Positions 30,001 through 45,000 of a DNA stretch of 64,000 nucleotides are shown here, one piece after another (position 1 is the first letter of the stretch; each line of letters starts with the position of its first letter). Source of the DNA: Notospermus geniculatus (taxonomy: Eukaryota; Nemertea; Pilidiophora; Heteronemertea; Lineidae); the NCBI GenBank assembly GCA_002633025.1, contig NMRB01000602.1:1-64000 (forward strand), in the 5' to 3' direction. The notes below the pieces were generated by a model. The model was not told where the DNA came from, ran no database searches, and saw only the letters and a list, made by a program, of their open reading frames with translations. Position numbers and translations under genes: made by a program.

Positions 30001-33000
30001 TAATCAAACAGATTATCCGAATCTAACTTCCCTTCCACTATACTATATTGTTCGATAAAAAATGGCAATAATATGCGACCTAATCGTTTATCCTTTGCTG
30101 AGAACGGAAGGCGTAGTGAAGACTGCTTGCGGTGGTACACGCCTATATCAATGACGGACGAGATGTCTATTTCATTATTGTTATTTTCGGCGTTATGATA
30201 CAGCAATAGCATGTTGATTAATTTTGGAATGTCGGCTTTTCTGAATGCGGTTGCCGGGGGAAGATTAAAACAAAGACGAACTCCTATTTTCTGATTGCAC
30301 TCGCACTCAGTGGGCGGCTGCTGACCAAGCGCGGTAGCGGCTACTTCGCTGGGACACGCCGACTTGTAACAAGTCACGCTTGTGCCACTGATATTGAAAT
30401 ATCCCATAAGCACTTTTTTGATGAATATAGACACGATCTGGTCGTTCAAAAAGTCTCTAAGTCGCTTGTAGTTTCTCAATTCTGCGAAATCGTCGATTGT
30501 TAAATCCAGATCTAAAACAATATTGTAGACCAACAAGTTCGGGTTGTGAATTTCGTGTAAATTATATTTGGTAAAATAGTTCATGTGCGTATGCATGAAC
30601 GCCAGTATCCGTTGTCTGACAAACCGAGTAAACTGCACATTGCAAGACAAACGTGCAAAAGAAGCGGATGACGCAATGCTTTTCACGTGACTGCAGAAAT
30701 CAACTTGGCTTGGGAGAAAGAAACTAAAGAATGAGGTTTCTGGTAATGTAGGTGTGCCGGGGATAATGAAATTGATCTTCTGTTTCAAATCATCTGTGGT
30801 CAAGTTCAAGAATATTGGCATTGGTTTCACAGTTTCTTCGTTTTTGAGGAATAATTCTGACATTGGGTACAGCTGGAGTAATATATCATATGCTCCAGAT
30901 AAAACTAAAAGAGTTGTATCTAAATCTGCATTTAACAATCTGACAACTCCACATTTCATGGAGTGTAAATTGTACCTTTCATATAGACTAATAAAATCTT
31001 TCAGATAGTACTCGCGTAAATATGGACCTGCACTCGATGATGCTACGTGATATCCATTATTTTGAGGTGAGCGTTTGGACTCTTTCCGATAAAACACCTT
31101 AAAATTACATTGAATAAAGTCTTGTAAACTATCGCCAGGAAAAATGCTATCAATATGTTGATCGATCCTGGACAAAAAAAGGTCTAATTCTTGCTTTGTA
31201 CGCAGCCCACACTTTGGGAGCAAATGAAATATCTTTTTATGACACAGCTTTAGTTTCAGAATAAGATGATATCCGAAATATCTATAATCGCGTCTCAATC
31301 GAATCATTGATGGCGTTAAATGATTGCATACGGCGTCCAGATTGGATTCGTGTTGAATGACGTTCTGGGTTATAGCGTATATATGTGCAGCAAATTCGTC
31401 AAACCTGTCTAGATAAAGACTCACGTACGCGCCGAATAGGTCTTCTTCACAATAATTATTTGTCGACAGTGTCTTATAATCCAGTGTTTCGCATTCGTAA
31501 AATAATTGTGAATGAGTAGGGATGGATTTGAAAAAGAACTGCCAGAAAAAAAACAATACTGTAAAGGTGTAAACGCATTCTATGAATGAATGTTTTGTTA
31601 ACTGTAAAATATGATAATTCAAATTTGAAGTTATAAAACCATTTCTAAACAGATCGACTGAATAGTTTTTGAAGTTGATAAACTGTATCCGAGCTTTCGT
31701 GCACAGATCTATCAAAGATATGCAACCGGCTCTTAAAGCGTTGACATCCAATGCATTTATATCAAAGATGTGTTTTACTCGATCAGAATTCACGTTTCTC
31801 TTATATGGAAGAAACACTTTCAGAGTATAAGGCTCGCCATCTTTTTTGTGGAATTCAGTCTTGTGTAGACAGAGAAAATATAACATGACTTCTTTATATT
31901 GTGTAATGAAGGCCTTTTTTTGAGAAATCAATCCGTGAAAAATAACTTTGTCCAGTGATACATCTCGACATGCTAAGAGACATTGATACTCGACCATCGA
32001 CTCGTATTGCAACGAAGTGATGACGAAAAAATTTGCCATCTTTTTTAAAAATGACATGATGCATATGAAAGGGTGGACACGAGTACCACCCCGAAGGGGG
32101 TTGATGAACCATCACATTGTGTGAGTATAAGTTTGGTGATTTTTGGTGCCCATTCGGTGCCCTACACACAACGTCGAACATGTCTAACATCACGCTTTGG
32201 AGTGGACCTGACGATGATCATAGTTTCGAATCAGTTTGGTTTGTTCAAATTAGGAGAGTAGAAGCTGACCATACATTGTCACATTCCATCTCGGTGAATA
32301 TGTTTTTTATCAACGAAAGAGCAGCAAAGGAATACGTAGTCATACATGCATTACAGTTTTTCAGAGAAAATTGTTATAACGAAGATGAATGGAAAGAATG
32401 GGTTCAGAGTCAAACTTATGAACAAATGATACTGAACCATTCTATGTTCATTCATAGCATGTACAATCATTTGGACGACGATCAATTTTTGGATTGCGGT
32501 TACATGGGGGTGGACCCATTTGAATATGAAATATGGCAAATTCCGGGAATTGACGCATCCCGGATAATGAGCGAAGTTGAGGTCAAAACACTCTCATTTG
32601 AAGGTCTATGTCTTGACATCAACCCCAGCGCAATGGAAGATTTCGTTTTACTAAGATCGAGCAATGCATAATGTCAACACAGTAGTGGCTATTGTTACGG
32701 GGGGTATTTGCCAATCCCCGGGGTATTATCATTGGGTGGCAATGATAATCCCCGGGGTATTATCATTGGGTGGCAATGCCATTCAAACTATAAATAGTGA
32801 TCACCCTTATCTTCTCTCAACAAACTGATCTCGCGTCAGTCGAAGCAACGCAACCATGTCGTCCAACCGCAAATGCCTATTGGAGATACTTTTCGACAGC
32901 TTGGGCCGAGACGGAGATTTTTGGCAAAAATTTTCGGAAGGCGATGCAATCACGATGTATCAACGTGCTGCAAGAAATGCATCGATGTTTTTGAGGTACA

Positions 33001-36000
33001 TCAAAGTCACTCCAATGAACGTAGAATTATTTCACGAGGGTCATTTTTCGATTGACCCGTCGATGGAAAATATGCATGTTGTTATACACAGCGATATGGC
33101 AATCGCCATGTGTTTGGGGGAAAACGTACGACAGGGTTTCCTACTGTGTGCGGATGCTTGTATACAAATGTGGTTAACGTTACACGCCAATGGAGTCGAC
33201 AACTGGCCCATCAAGGAGGTTCCACCCCAGCAAACACAGCATAGAGGTTCATCGTTGAGAGGAATGTGGCGACGAGTAAAACGTACGTTCGGGGGGCTCC
33301 GTCAAAGTCAGTGTTTCCCTCGGTGACATTGCTGATTGAGGACGTGATGAAACGTTATGCGGTGAACAGCTGACGCACCGAGGAAAATAACGACGGAAGC
33401 TTGGCGAATTTTACTCGCTAATTCACGTTAAAACCCTTTCCATGTCTTATACACCAGAGAATTTTTCAAGACAAGATCATGCATGTGCTGGTTCTGCCAT
33501 CTGATGGATTGTATGTGAACTAAAGTCTGACACTTTTTCTACGGCTTCTAGGACTCGTTCGATCGCGTACTCGGAACCGCTTTCGAATGGGATGAGTGCA
33601 AATTCGCGAAGTGCGGCAGTGAAAGGGGCGACTGTATTAAAAACTTAACACAAGAACTCTGTAAATACATAATATACTAATTTCGGACTTTTTTATCCTT
33701 CGTGAGCATTTTGTCAAATTTTTAAAGTAATGTAATCTTCTATACGTGATAATTAAACATACATTATAGTTACATTCAGTCCTTACGATGCTACTTTTTC
33801 CCAACAGGAATTCACCCTTCACGCAATTGCGATTGAAGACGTGCATGTAATTTTTTTTCCGCGGTGGGAGTTACTCCGATCAACACATTTAGGCCTAGTG
33901 GTGTGACGATCTCCATACCGAGTCTTTAGACGTTCATCATTGGAAAGCTTGATGTCCCACTGAGTTTCTGCGTTGCGGTTGACTGACTTTGACATCTGCT
34001 ACATGTACCTGCTATTGGACTATATACGCATTGTCGCGCCGCAGATGAAGCCAAAAGAAGCGGCTGCTATTTCAGTCATTCCTCACATCCCACCGACCTA
34101 CCAAGAAATAGCATCGAACACTGGATCATTTGTCACTCCCTTTAATCTATCTTTCTTGCCTTGAATCATTTTTTTCACTGTGTCGGAATTGACGTCAATA
34201 ATGGCGCGCTGACTTGCTTTATAACGCAGACTCACGACTAAAGTAAAACTGTTTGCAGGGGGTGATAGACTCGTGTCGTTTATAGACTTATAATATGCAG
34301 GGTATTTCATAATCATATACTTTTTTGCGTTTAATGTGAAATTAGATAATGACTCTAAAAGTCCAAGGTCGGTATTGGACAGACATAAATCGAGTTTAGA
34401 TGTCGGATTTGTCGAATCGAACATGCACATTAAAATCACCGTCTCTTCCTTGAATATGAATAATTCGTAATGCGTCGTGTAATATTCGAATAACTGGTCA
34501 AAAAACTTTACAATGGCAATTAAGTCCCGTGCTCGGATCAATATGTAATTTGTTAATGGACCAATCTCGTCTATGTTTGTGATGGAATTAATCAACTTTA
34601 TACAATTTTCATCTGCCAGTAGATCATCCAGTTGGTTTGTAAGCAACGCTAAGTAATATCTGAAATAGGATGCGAATTTTAGGTCGTTTCCAACAGGTGT
34701 GAGAGGCTCAGTGGGATCAGTTAAAACTCCTCCAGCAGTGATATTTAACTGATTCTTAAAGTTTTTGATTAAATACGGAAATGCACGTTTTTTGTTTGAA
34801 ATGAATTTATGCAGATCGAACGAAGAGAATATGTCGTTTTCCCGATAGGGATTTTCGATAAAACTCCTGACTTTTTTTACTAAATCCTTTTGTTTGTTAG
34901 ATGTTCTTCGTTTTTTCCAAAATTTTAAAATCGTCATGCTCAATGGTTTACAGCAAAATGAAATGTTTCTATTAAATACATTACGGATGGTAAACAAAAA
35001 ATAAGTCCTGAAAATACAAAACTCAACTCATTTCATCTGTTGCCTCAACATCCAGAATTATTGTACCGATGGGGCTTTTGTACACTGTTAGAAATTATTA
35101 ATTTTACAGTAGTAATTTTGCAGTAATTTTAAGTGCCTGCAGCAGAGTCCCCAGCACTTTCTGTAAATTTACATAATTTTTTATGGTATGATTCATATTT
35201 TCCTGTATTGGTTGGACTCCATTGGACATCCCATTATGATGCCTTCTGAGATCAGTATGAAAATATAATTTGGTCAGCCTCCAATCAAGTCTCTGTTAAC
35301 ATTTATTTAAGTCTGTAGTTTTACAGACCACTCTGTAATTTTACAGATCCAGTGCTGGGGATTCTACTGTGCAGATTTTCTGTAAAATCTGTTATGCAGT
35401 ATCTTCTCACTCATACCTGTCGTTCATAGACACCGTTACAATAGCCAGAATACCGTCGATTTTCCGCATGGTGGCAGCACTAGTCACAGGCCAGTCAGCG
35501 TGGGAATTGCTCCGTGCTTGGTCCTGCTGTTTACAAGATCAATCAACATACAAACACAGTAATCTCATAGAGCATCCATTATCCACATCTTTAGCGATGT
35601 TTCAAAACAAAAAAGGCACGAGCTAAACACTGAAGAGTGCAATGCAACAGTCCCTCATAAATGCTTTACAGCGAGTCACCAGTCTCCCGCGGTTGTCAAG
35701 GACGCTAGTATGAACCAATCAAAAAATGTTTATTTCGTTAGTCACGCTAAACGCCCTCTAGTTGTAAATCGGCTGTATTCTGGCTTTTGTAAGCAGTGTG
35801 TGAACGATAGGTACGAGTGAGAAGACGTAAGGAGTGTAAACAGTGTAGGAGTACTTCACTATAGCCTGTGCAATTTACAGACATTTTCCACACATCATAG
35901 GCCTCATCTTGACTACTCAAGGGTTGTGACATCGCTCCACCCTCCGAATACGCTCGCACAAGTTATTATATATACATATTTCTGGGGTATTTTACCCCGG

Positions 36001-39000
36001 GGGTCAGGACACTGTCCGTGGGTGCTTTTGGACCTCGGAAACACCCACGGATAGTGTCCTGACCCCTACCATGCATGCCTCAAGCCCCTGTGGTGGTGGC
36101 GGTCTTAATTAGACATACTGTTCGTAAGCAGAGTATAGTTGATAGGAGTGCATTTAAATGAATGCTTGGGTCCATTTCATTGAGCTAACACCTTGGCAGA
36201 ATAGTTAAATCGGCTATTTTTTAAACAATTTGTGGCGTCTTACAGTGCGTACACTCGTTCAGACAGGCAGTCTTACAATGCGTACACTCAGTTTTGCAAA
36301 TTCCCAATTTTTATAACTGTTATCACATATTACGGGTCAATTATTGGTTATATACCTGTATTATAATATTATCTTCAACTGTGTATGACTTTAATTTGGG
36401 GTCGATGTCTATTTAATTGAAAAAATTGCAATTAACTTGTCTCAACACACCTTTCTTGTGTATATAGCTTCCCCACAGCATACTCCCGACAACAGCACAT
36501 TCATGCCTGTCTTAGATTATGGTAGAGCTGTCTCTTTGTCTTCACGGTTTTAGTTCCTGCATATTCGCTTTTACTTAAATGATATAGGTCATTGTTCTAA
36601 GCTAAAATGTGTCGTCTGCCAGACAGGAAGCTCTTACAATGCGCATCCTCAGATTTGAGTCGCCACACTGGTACCACACTCAATAATCTAACCGGACGAC
36701 CGACTGGTTGGCCGGCGGTAGTCAAGTAAATGTGCAGTACGAAAAATAACGTTGTCGTATTTTTGGTTTGTCGTTTGATTTCAAAACATCCCAAATGATT
36801 TTGCGTCTATACTCAAGTTGAATGGTCTAAATCATGGCACTAATATAGTTAGAAGGCGATGACTGGAAAATTATACGTAACGTGGAGATTTTGAATTCTT
36901 TTGATCATTAGAATTCTGCGTCTGTCGTAAAAACACCTGTGTCATTATTGACCAGCACCCTGGATTTCTTGTATTCGCCGACTCGCTTCTCAAAGAAATT
37001 TGTCTTTCCTTCAGTCGAAATCTGGTCCATAAATGGAAACGGATTTGTCGAATGATACAACTTTGGACATTGAAGCTCCGTTAACCATAGATCTCCAACA
37101 AATTCTATGTATTGTTTCATCAAAGTGCAATTGATACCAATCAGCTGACTAGGCATAGCAACTGTCAGGAATTCCTGTTCAATTTGAACAGCCTCAGAAA
37201 TGATTGCTTCAATTCGAGAAGTGTCTGGTTTTTTCACAATGTGGCTAAATAGCAAACACGCGAAACTGCAATGCAGACCTTCATCTCTGCAAATCAGTTC
37301 ATTACTAAATGTCAGCCCAGGCATCAGACCACGTTTTTTCAACCAAAATATCGCAGCAAAGGCTCCGCTGAAGAAAATACCTTCGACTGCTATATATGCC
37401 ACCAATCTTTCGCTGAAGGGTACTTCTCCAGCCTCGATCCATTTCAAGGCCCAATCAGCTTTTTTCCTAACGCAGTGCATCGTTTCAATGGCCGAAAATA
37501 GATGTCGCTTCTGTGCGACATCTTTGACGTATGTATCTATAAGTAAGGAATACATCTCGGAGTGTATGTTTTCAATTGCAATTTGATATCCGTAGAAACA
37601 CCTCGCTTCAGGTATTTGAATATCCCGCAAAAATCTCAAAGCTAAATTTTCGATTACTATTCCATCGCTACTTGAGAAGAAGGCCAGTATATGTAAAATA
37701 AAATGTCTCTCATCGGGTGACATTTTCTCCCAGTCGGATCGATCCTTTGCCAAATCAACTTCTTCCGTAACCCAAAATGAGGCCAACGCTTTCTTATACA
37801 TTTCCCACAGGTCGTAATATTGAATAGGAAAGATCACAAAACGATTGGGATTCTCTCGCAGAAGTGGTTCGCTGCTGTCATTATGTACCATCGTCATTAT
37901 TTTATTAATAAGTGTCCTTTTGATAACGGCACTGTCGTTATTTATACATTTCCCACCCGCAACCATCCTCTGGAACAAAAGTCTAATCACATGTACTAAA
38001 GTACATCAAAACACATTTACCATCCCTTCCACCATTGGGAAAAGGACATGCCACTACAAAACCAGTGATACTAACGTATTGTAAAGATACGTATGATGAG
38101 ATTACCATCCCTTCCACCATTGGGAAAAATGACATGACAACTGACTGATTCAAGAGAGTGATACTAATTACTTGCTGTAAGGATACATATGATGAAAAGG
38201 TTGTCTGGTATGCAGCCTACAAACTTGGTCCACCTCCTCACTCCATTGGGTGTGGTATCAGGTTACCCTTCCATCCAATCCTCCATCAGAAAAAATAAGT
38301 CAAACCACTGATGCCACCAAATTCGAATCCGTTCGTTGAGAAATGCGTCACTTATGATGGTAAATAATTTAACTGTGCTTTTATATTGTTCACATACTGT
38401 ATTACAAAATCTTCAAATCGCTTTGTTCTATCATGCTCTGGCGATATTGCCTCTGATATCACGTGTCCAGAAGAACGATTCTCATGTGTATCTGGATCTG
38501 ATTTTTGGTGCGAATTAAGCGGGTCGGTTCGGTCTTCGATGGTCAGTCGCTTTGAGAACTCATCAATGAATTTGTCCATGTCGACAGAGGTTTCTACCAC
38601 TGGAGGAGATTGCTTCCGGGCTTCATCTGTTGGTAATCTGAACGGAACGTCGTCACTGCTACGACTCATAGACGGCGTCTCAACAAATGCACCCGGTTTA
38701 CCATCCCTTCCTGTCGTGAAACGCCGAATATCCCACTGGTCGCAAGATGACGACGGTGAAGGCGTCTCTTCCTCCAGACGAGACGCAATTTGGTCTAAAA
38801 GAGGTTTGGTGATGACATTGCTGATATATTTAAAGGTCAGATTATCGGTTTCGTCTGATAAAACCAAATGCCGTTGACTGTTATATGCATATGATATCGC
38901 ATACACCGACTCCTTAGCACTCGGTTCGAGTTGAAACCGGTGAAATGTATTATATAAATGTACTAAAGACAGTGGATAAGGATGTCGTTCGTGGACCCAG

Positions 39001-42000
39001 CTCGACAATTTACAGATTGCGATTTTGTAGGAAACACTGTTCTGTGAGCCAGATATTTTGGACTTTATATAGTGAAGATTGTCTGCGATTTGATACATTA
39101 ATATGATTTTTACGCGGAAAACCAATGCCAACATATGCACTAGAATTTCAAACTCATTAAAAGAAAAATCCATGACGCTGGTGTACTCTTTAGTCGCGGG
39201 TGTCAATTGACCCAACTGCGTATTACTACAACCCATCGCGAAAGGCAATGATAAAGCAGCCCACCACTCGCCGAAGGTTTGTCCAGGAGTGAAGCTGAAG
39301 TTATCTAAGAACCAAGAGTCGGTGACACCCTGTGCTTTATGGTAGCCTGTCATGATGTAACGCACCTCAGAATGATCAAACAAGTGATCTAAAGTTTGTT
39401 TGGGCGAAAAAATATTCAACCGAGAATATGCCATTTTTTCCTGCAACGAGTAATTGTGAAATACAGCCAAAGAAATTGCCCTGAGCAGCACTGAAGGCGT
39501 TTCCTTGGATCCCGAGTGCGTGTAGACGAGGGTATCGCGATTGATTTGGATGCTTTGTATGACGTATTTCATAACAAGTTTGTGCACCGATTGGTATGAG
39601 GAATAGGCAGATTCGAATATTTTCTGGAAGTCTTGTAAACTTTGAATAGTTTCGTTAATGCCATGCTCGTGATGCATTAAAACATCCCCATCTGACAGGT
39701 CCGTTATCACATCCTTCAGACGGAAATCTGACATCCGTTCTTTCATTGTAGTTCCACTCATGTAATTAAACATGATTTGCATTGATTCGATTGTCACAGC
39801 CACACACTTCTCACATAGCATTATCTTGTTACACAATGCGTCTGGAAGGTTTTTTCTCAACCATTTTTCAACTTTGCTCAAATCAATGTCAACGGAGCTT
39901 ATGAACCTCGCTAGTTCTTGTATGGAGAGATGACGCGTTAAATCAACTTCGACGAGAGTGCTTAGAAACTGTATATTCTCGTCTATCTTGAAGTAAACCG
40001 ATTGAAATTTGTTAAAGGTTGTGATGAATTTTTTCGCTAAATTACCGTTATCGTTTATTTCCTGCAGCGAAGGAAGCTGTAGAAAAACATCATTGGGATT
40101 TCTCTTCACAACGATGCCATCCGCCATCTTTTGTAGGTCGATTAAAACTGCTAGTTCGGCTTCAAAGCCTTTTTTCACAACGTCCAGGTCTTTCGACAAG
40201 TTGTCGTAAATATTGGTGAATATTTTATAATCAAACGTGTCTTTCATGTCAGATTGTAACTTATCAAACGTAAAGACCGGCAGGTGTGGTGGATAATCAA
40301 CTCGGTTCTCACCTCCAAAAATATAGTCCTGTTTTTTCGACTTCCACTCACTTAACTTATTGCGATTATCGAGAAGAAATTTAGTGAACCACGCATAATG
40401 ATCACCGATCGCGATTAATTGCCGACCACATTCGCAAGTAATTATATTTCTCGACAACGCCTGATTGACCACAACTCTTACGTCAAAATCTTTGCGATGC
40501 TCCCCCGCGGCTTCGTAATGGACTTTCATCACATTGTAAATGGTATTCGACGGGTTATGGTAGTCTATAGGCACATTGAATTCTTGTAGCACGTATGCGA
40601 TTTCTCTCTTTAATCCCTCTACAATATCCTTTAATCTCTTGAAAAAATCTCCTAAAGTCGTCTCATGTTCCGTCGAAAGTCTGTGTAAATAAGGATGCAA
40701 CAAGTCGTACTTCTTATCAGATAAGTATCCAGTCACGGTTTTGCTAAAATCGATATTATGACGGGTCATATCTTCACTCAGCTTATCCAAGTCGTTTAAA
40801 GTAGTCGTGGTCTGTAATGAGGCGGTTAAATCGCGCATGCGTGAAGTATAGTCGCGTACGTACTTATGACATTTTAGAAGCATATCATAGACATCTTTAG
40901 AATGCTGTTTTAGCAGAAAGCATCTCTCTAACATACTTGGGTCAACCGGACAGTTCACTAGATAATTTCGTATCATCGGCAGTAACGCGTACATACACTC
41001 GCCATTTACGTGAGTGTCAGAATTTCTAATTGACTCCAATTGATCGCTAAACTGATCGACCTCCATTTCACTGTCGATTGATTGCGTATTATTAGCAATT
41101 GCCGTTTCTATCAACACATTGTCAAGTTGGCATTCTGAACTGGTCACTGTAGATCCGTCAAGCTCGTGAAATCTTTGTAAATGGATTTCTTGGTGCATGA
41201 GATTAGCTATTCCGAGGAAGTGAAGTCGAACTTTCGACGACAAAAAGTACTCGGAAGACCAAAACGACTTTTTCAAAAGCTTCTTGACAGCCTCCATTTG
41301 TTTTAAGAAGTTTATTTTTGTCATTTTTTCTTTGTATTGTGATAAAATGTTATTGGCGATTAAGATTTCGTACACTCGTTTGAGTCCGTTCAGTTTCTTT
41401 TCAAAATAGGAATAGTTATCCAGTAGCTCGTGATCGTCCTTTTGTTCTGAACCCGACACCCGATTAATCAAATCATTCAGCTCATCATAAAAGGCTTTTT
41501 TTTCAAATTCGTACGTATCATTGACGAAAGATACTAATTTAGTCTCGCATTTTAAAAAATCCGCCAGTCCCTTTTCCAACTCTGTATCAGTCGAGGTAAA
41601 CGCCGCATTCCACGAGATTACCTTTAAATTTCCAAGCACGTTGCGTTTGATGCATTCGAGTTCGGTCAGGTTTCGACACTGTCCCCTAAACATGGTCGTT
41701 ATCGAAGATGTCGCTTCATAATAAAGATTTCCTGATGAATTCACATCGGATATACCGAATATCCCACGGATCTTTGTCACTTCGTCGTTAATTAGACGTA
41801 AATTGTGAGCTGTCAGTTGATTTGCATAACCTTTAAGAGTTAGAAAGAAGTCATGCTCCGTTTGAAACATCAGCTCGATGCAATTTCGAAACTTCTCAAT
41901 GACGTGCTCGCACACTAAATTGATATCTAATCTGTTTTCCCGTAAATATGCAAATAGAGTACAGCGATTTTCATTGTAATGATTAATTTCCTTCAATTGA

Positions 42001-45000
42001 CACATCGTCCTAGAATTTAAGAAGTGATACAGGTACTTATCTCCATTTATAATGCAATCATCGCTGTCTGTGAACTTTAAATCGAGTGTCACTGTTTCAG
42101 TCTGACTGTGTACTTCGTACATGTTGTATAATTCGTTCAGGATGTTTCTTTCAATAAACGGTTTTATGACAGTTTCTGTAAAGACGTCGCTTGTTTTTTG
42201 GGCTACACTGTCAAAACGAATTTGCGTCTTTATTTCTTCGCATGCCTTGAAATCTGCATCAGTCGTACTATTTACTGTTACATTCAAAGACTCGTGTATC
42301 TTAGCCAGATACTGCTGTCTATTTTCGGTGACCTGATGTGAAATGAAATCTCGTTTTTTTATTAGTCTACTCAATTCCTCATCGTCTGTTCCGTCGATGA
42401 GATGTGGCGGGGATAAGCGCCGTTGCAACACTTGCAATTGGCTTTGAAATTGTTCTAGGTCGGTTTTCACGTCCAGGAAATTATGCGGGGAGGTCTGTAC
42501 AGGTCGAATGGTATCGAGTTGAGTCTCTACCGACGTAAGGTAGGCTTTAAAACAGGCAGAAACCTTACAAGTGAGTAAATCTTCAGGCGATGTTTGAGAG
42601 CAAAAGACGGATTGTAAACGAAGTATCTTTTCATTCACATCAAACAAATCGTGTCGAGTTTCCAATAAGATCTCAATGACGTCACAACAAGCATCATATC
42701 GATCACCCAAACTTGTCAACAGACTGCGCAACTGTTTGTAATACTTCCGTTCACCCTCACTCGAGTGCAAATGGAGGTGATGTTTCTCATATATATTATC
42801 GCTCGTTACACCCTGAATTGCCTCTTTTAACTTAAACGCGATTTTATCGTCGAGCAAACTGGTAATAACGTTTGAAATATGATCCGATATGTCAGGTGAT
42901 GAAGTAGCTATCCCCGCTTGTAAAATTTCCTGATTTCGTTCTTCGTTAAATTTAATTTTTGGCATCTTTTCTGTGTCGAATGTAAAAAGTTCTTTGAAGG
43001 ATAATACTTCTGCTTGGATCTTGTCCCGAATTTCCTTCTGAAGAGTCTTTATTTTTTCGAGATATTCGTTATAACGTGTGCTGGGTTTCAACAAGCGAAA
43101 GGAATTCCTGTTTTCTGAAGTAAATTTCACAGCGGGGTCGTCTAAGAACTGCTCTATTTCCACACCAATCTCCTGTAGGATTTTCAATTTTACACCTTTG
43201 CGTCTGATCAGAATGTTCTGCATTTTATCCAAGTTGACCATTATATGACATTGCTCGTTATAGAAACTAGAAAACAATTCAGAAATTGACTCGCTAACAT
43301 CCTTTCCGACAAACTTGACACAATATTTGCCAAACTTGTCAAGTAATTCATCCAACCTGATCAAATGTGTTACTTTCATTTTCTGAGAATAAAGTTTAGA
43401 AAGTTCACTCAAACTTCGCGAGATCGACAACATAAAAGGGGACTTTGGTTCCAAGGGGACTTTGATTCCTATCACACCGATTCAAGTGCAATAGACGTGC
43501 AAGAGCCATTTTGATTCCCGTCGCCGTCGCTAGGGTTAGACCCTGGGAACTCCCGCCATTTGGTCGAGCATGCGCAAAAGGGTGATACATAGCAGACGAC
43601 AACTCCGGGTATCATAACATTATAAAATGAAAACTGATTTCAGTTGAAGGACATCGAGAATAGTCAGTGCAATGACAATGTTGGAGGAAACCAGGGTTTT
43701 ATCAAAGTACACATATTCTATTGAAACAAGTTATTTACTACAGAATGTTTGATGGGTTTAGCCATCGACAAAAGCCAAAGATACACCGTAGGCCTACATG
43801 TAGTTTGAGCGAATGAATGCGTTTTTTACAAAATTTATAAACCAATATTCTGTTTTCTGAATGATATTTTTCATGCCTAAATGTATTACAGACAAATATT
43901 AGTACCGGTACTCACATGGATGCTGGTGCTGCATAGATCATAGATCACATCTTGAATTTGTGCCATAACTTCGTCCAGCTGTTTGAATATTCGCATCCAT
44001 TTTTCATATGCTTCTGTATTCTCCAATAACGTTTCCAATCAACATACAGTTCTCTCATTAGAAAGTAGTGGAATAGTACAGACACAATCATAGTTATATC
44101 CTTAACGAAGTTTCAAATCAAATATGTTCTTGATTCTGATACTTGCTTAAATAGTACTTGACACATCTCTTCTCAACATTTGACATTCGATGAGTAAATG
44201 GACAGAAATTAGGAAACCATTGTAAGGTGTTCTTATCAGCGATTAGATTGGGATTGTACACTTTCAATGAATCACCATCCCAATAGTTGCATAAGAATTT
44301 AAAATCAAAGTGGTTATAAATAAAGATCTCACATCGGTATTTACAACTACGAAGTCATATTTTATTTCATTCCAGCGTAAGGTTATGGTAATCAAAATGT
44401 GTTTATTTCTGTAAGCGTTGCAATACGTAGTTTGATCACAGTCAGGTAATGTTTTACGAATAATATCATTTATGGCACAAGGCGTGTACTGGTCAAGCGT
44501 CCATATGTCGTGTACATTACATGTCGTCAAATCTATGGAGTTTAAACATACTTCCGATACCGGTTTCCACGGCGCCTTAGGACCGATAAATACATCTATA
44601 TCATTCGGTTCAAATCGATCTCCTGTCAAGAACTGCAGAAGACTCGACCCAGAAAAATAAATTCCATATTGGGGATTCATTTTATCCAACTCTTCTCTCA
44701 AATTATCGAACCATGGAAAGTATTTCAACTTTAGTCTCTTTCGTATTGATTCTTGGATTGTGCGTTGTGTTGAAAAATGTTCAGAAAAGGAAATAGCACC
44801 ATTGGAGAAATGACAATGGCCTCAACCGTCATGAGGCACTGTTTTGAACAATAACAAGAAATAATGCACATTCAACATGAATACTAAATCTATTTTCCTT
44901 AATTTATAACAGGCGCCTTAGGACCGATAAATACATCTATATCATTCGGTTCAAATCGGTCTCCTGTCAAGAACTGCAGAAGACTCGACCCAGAAAAATA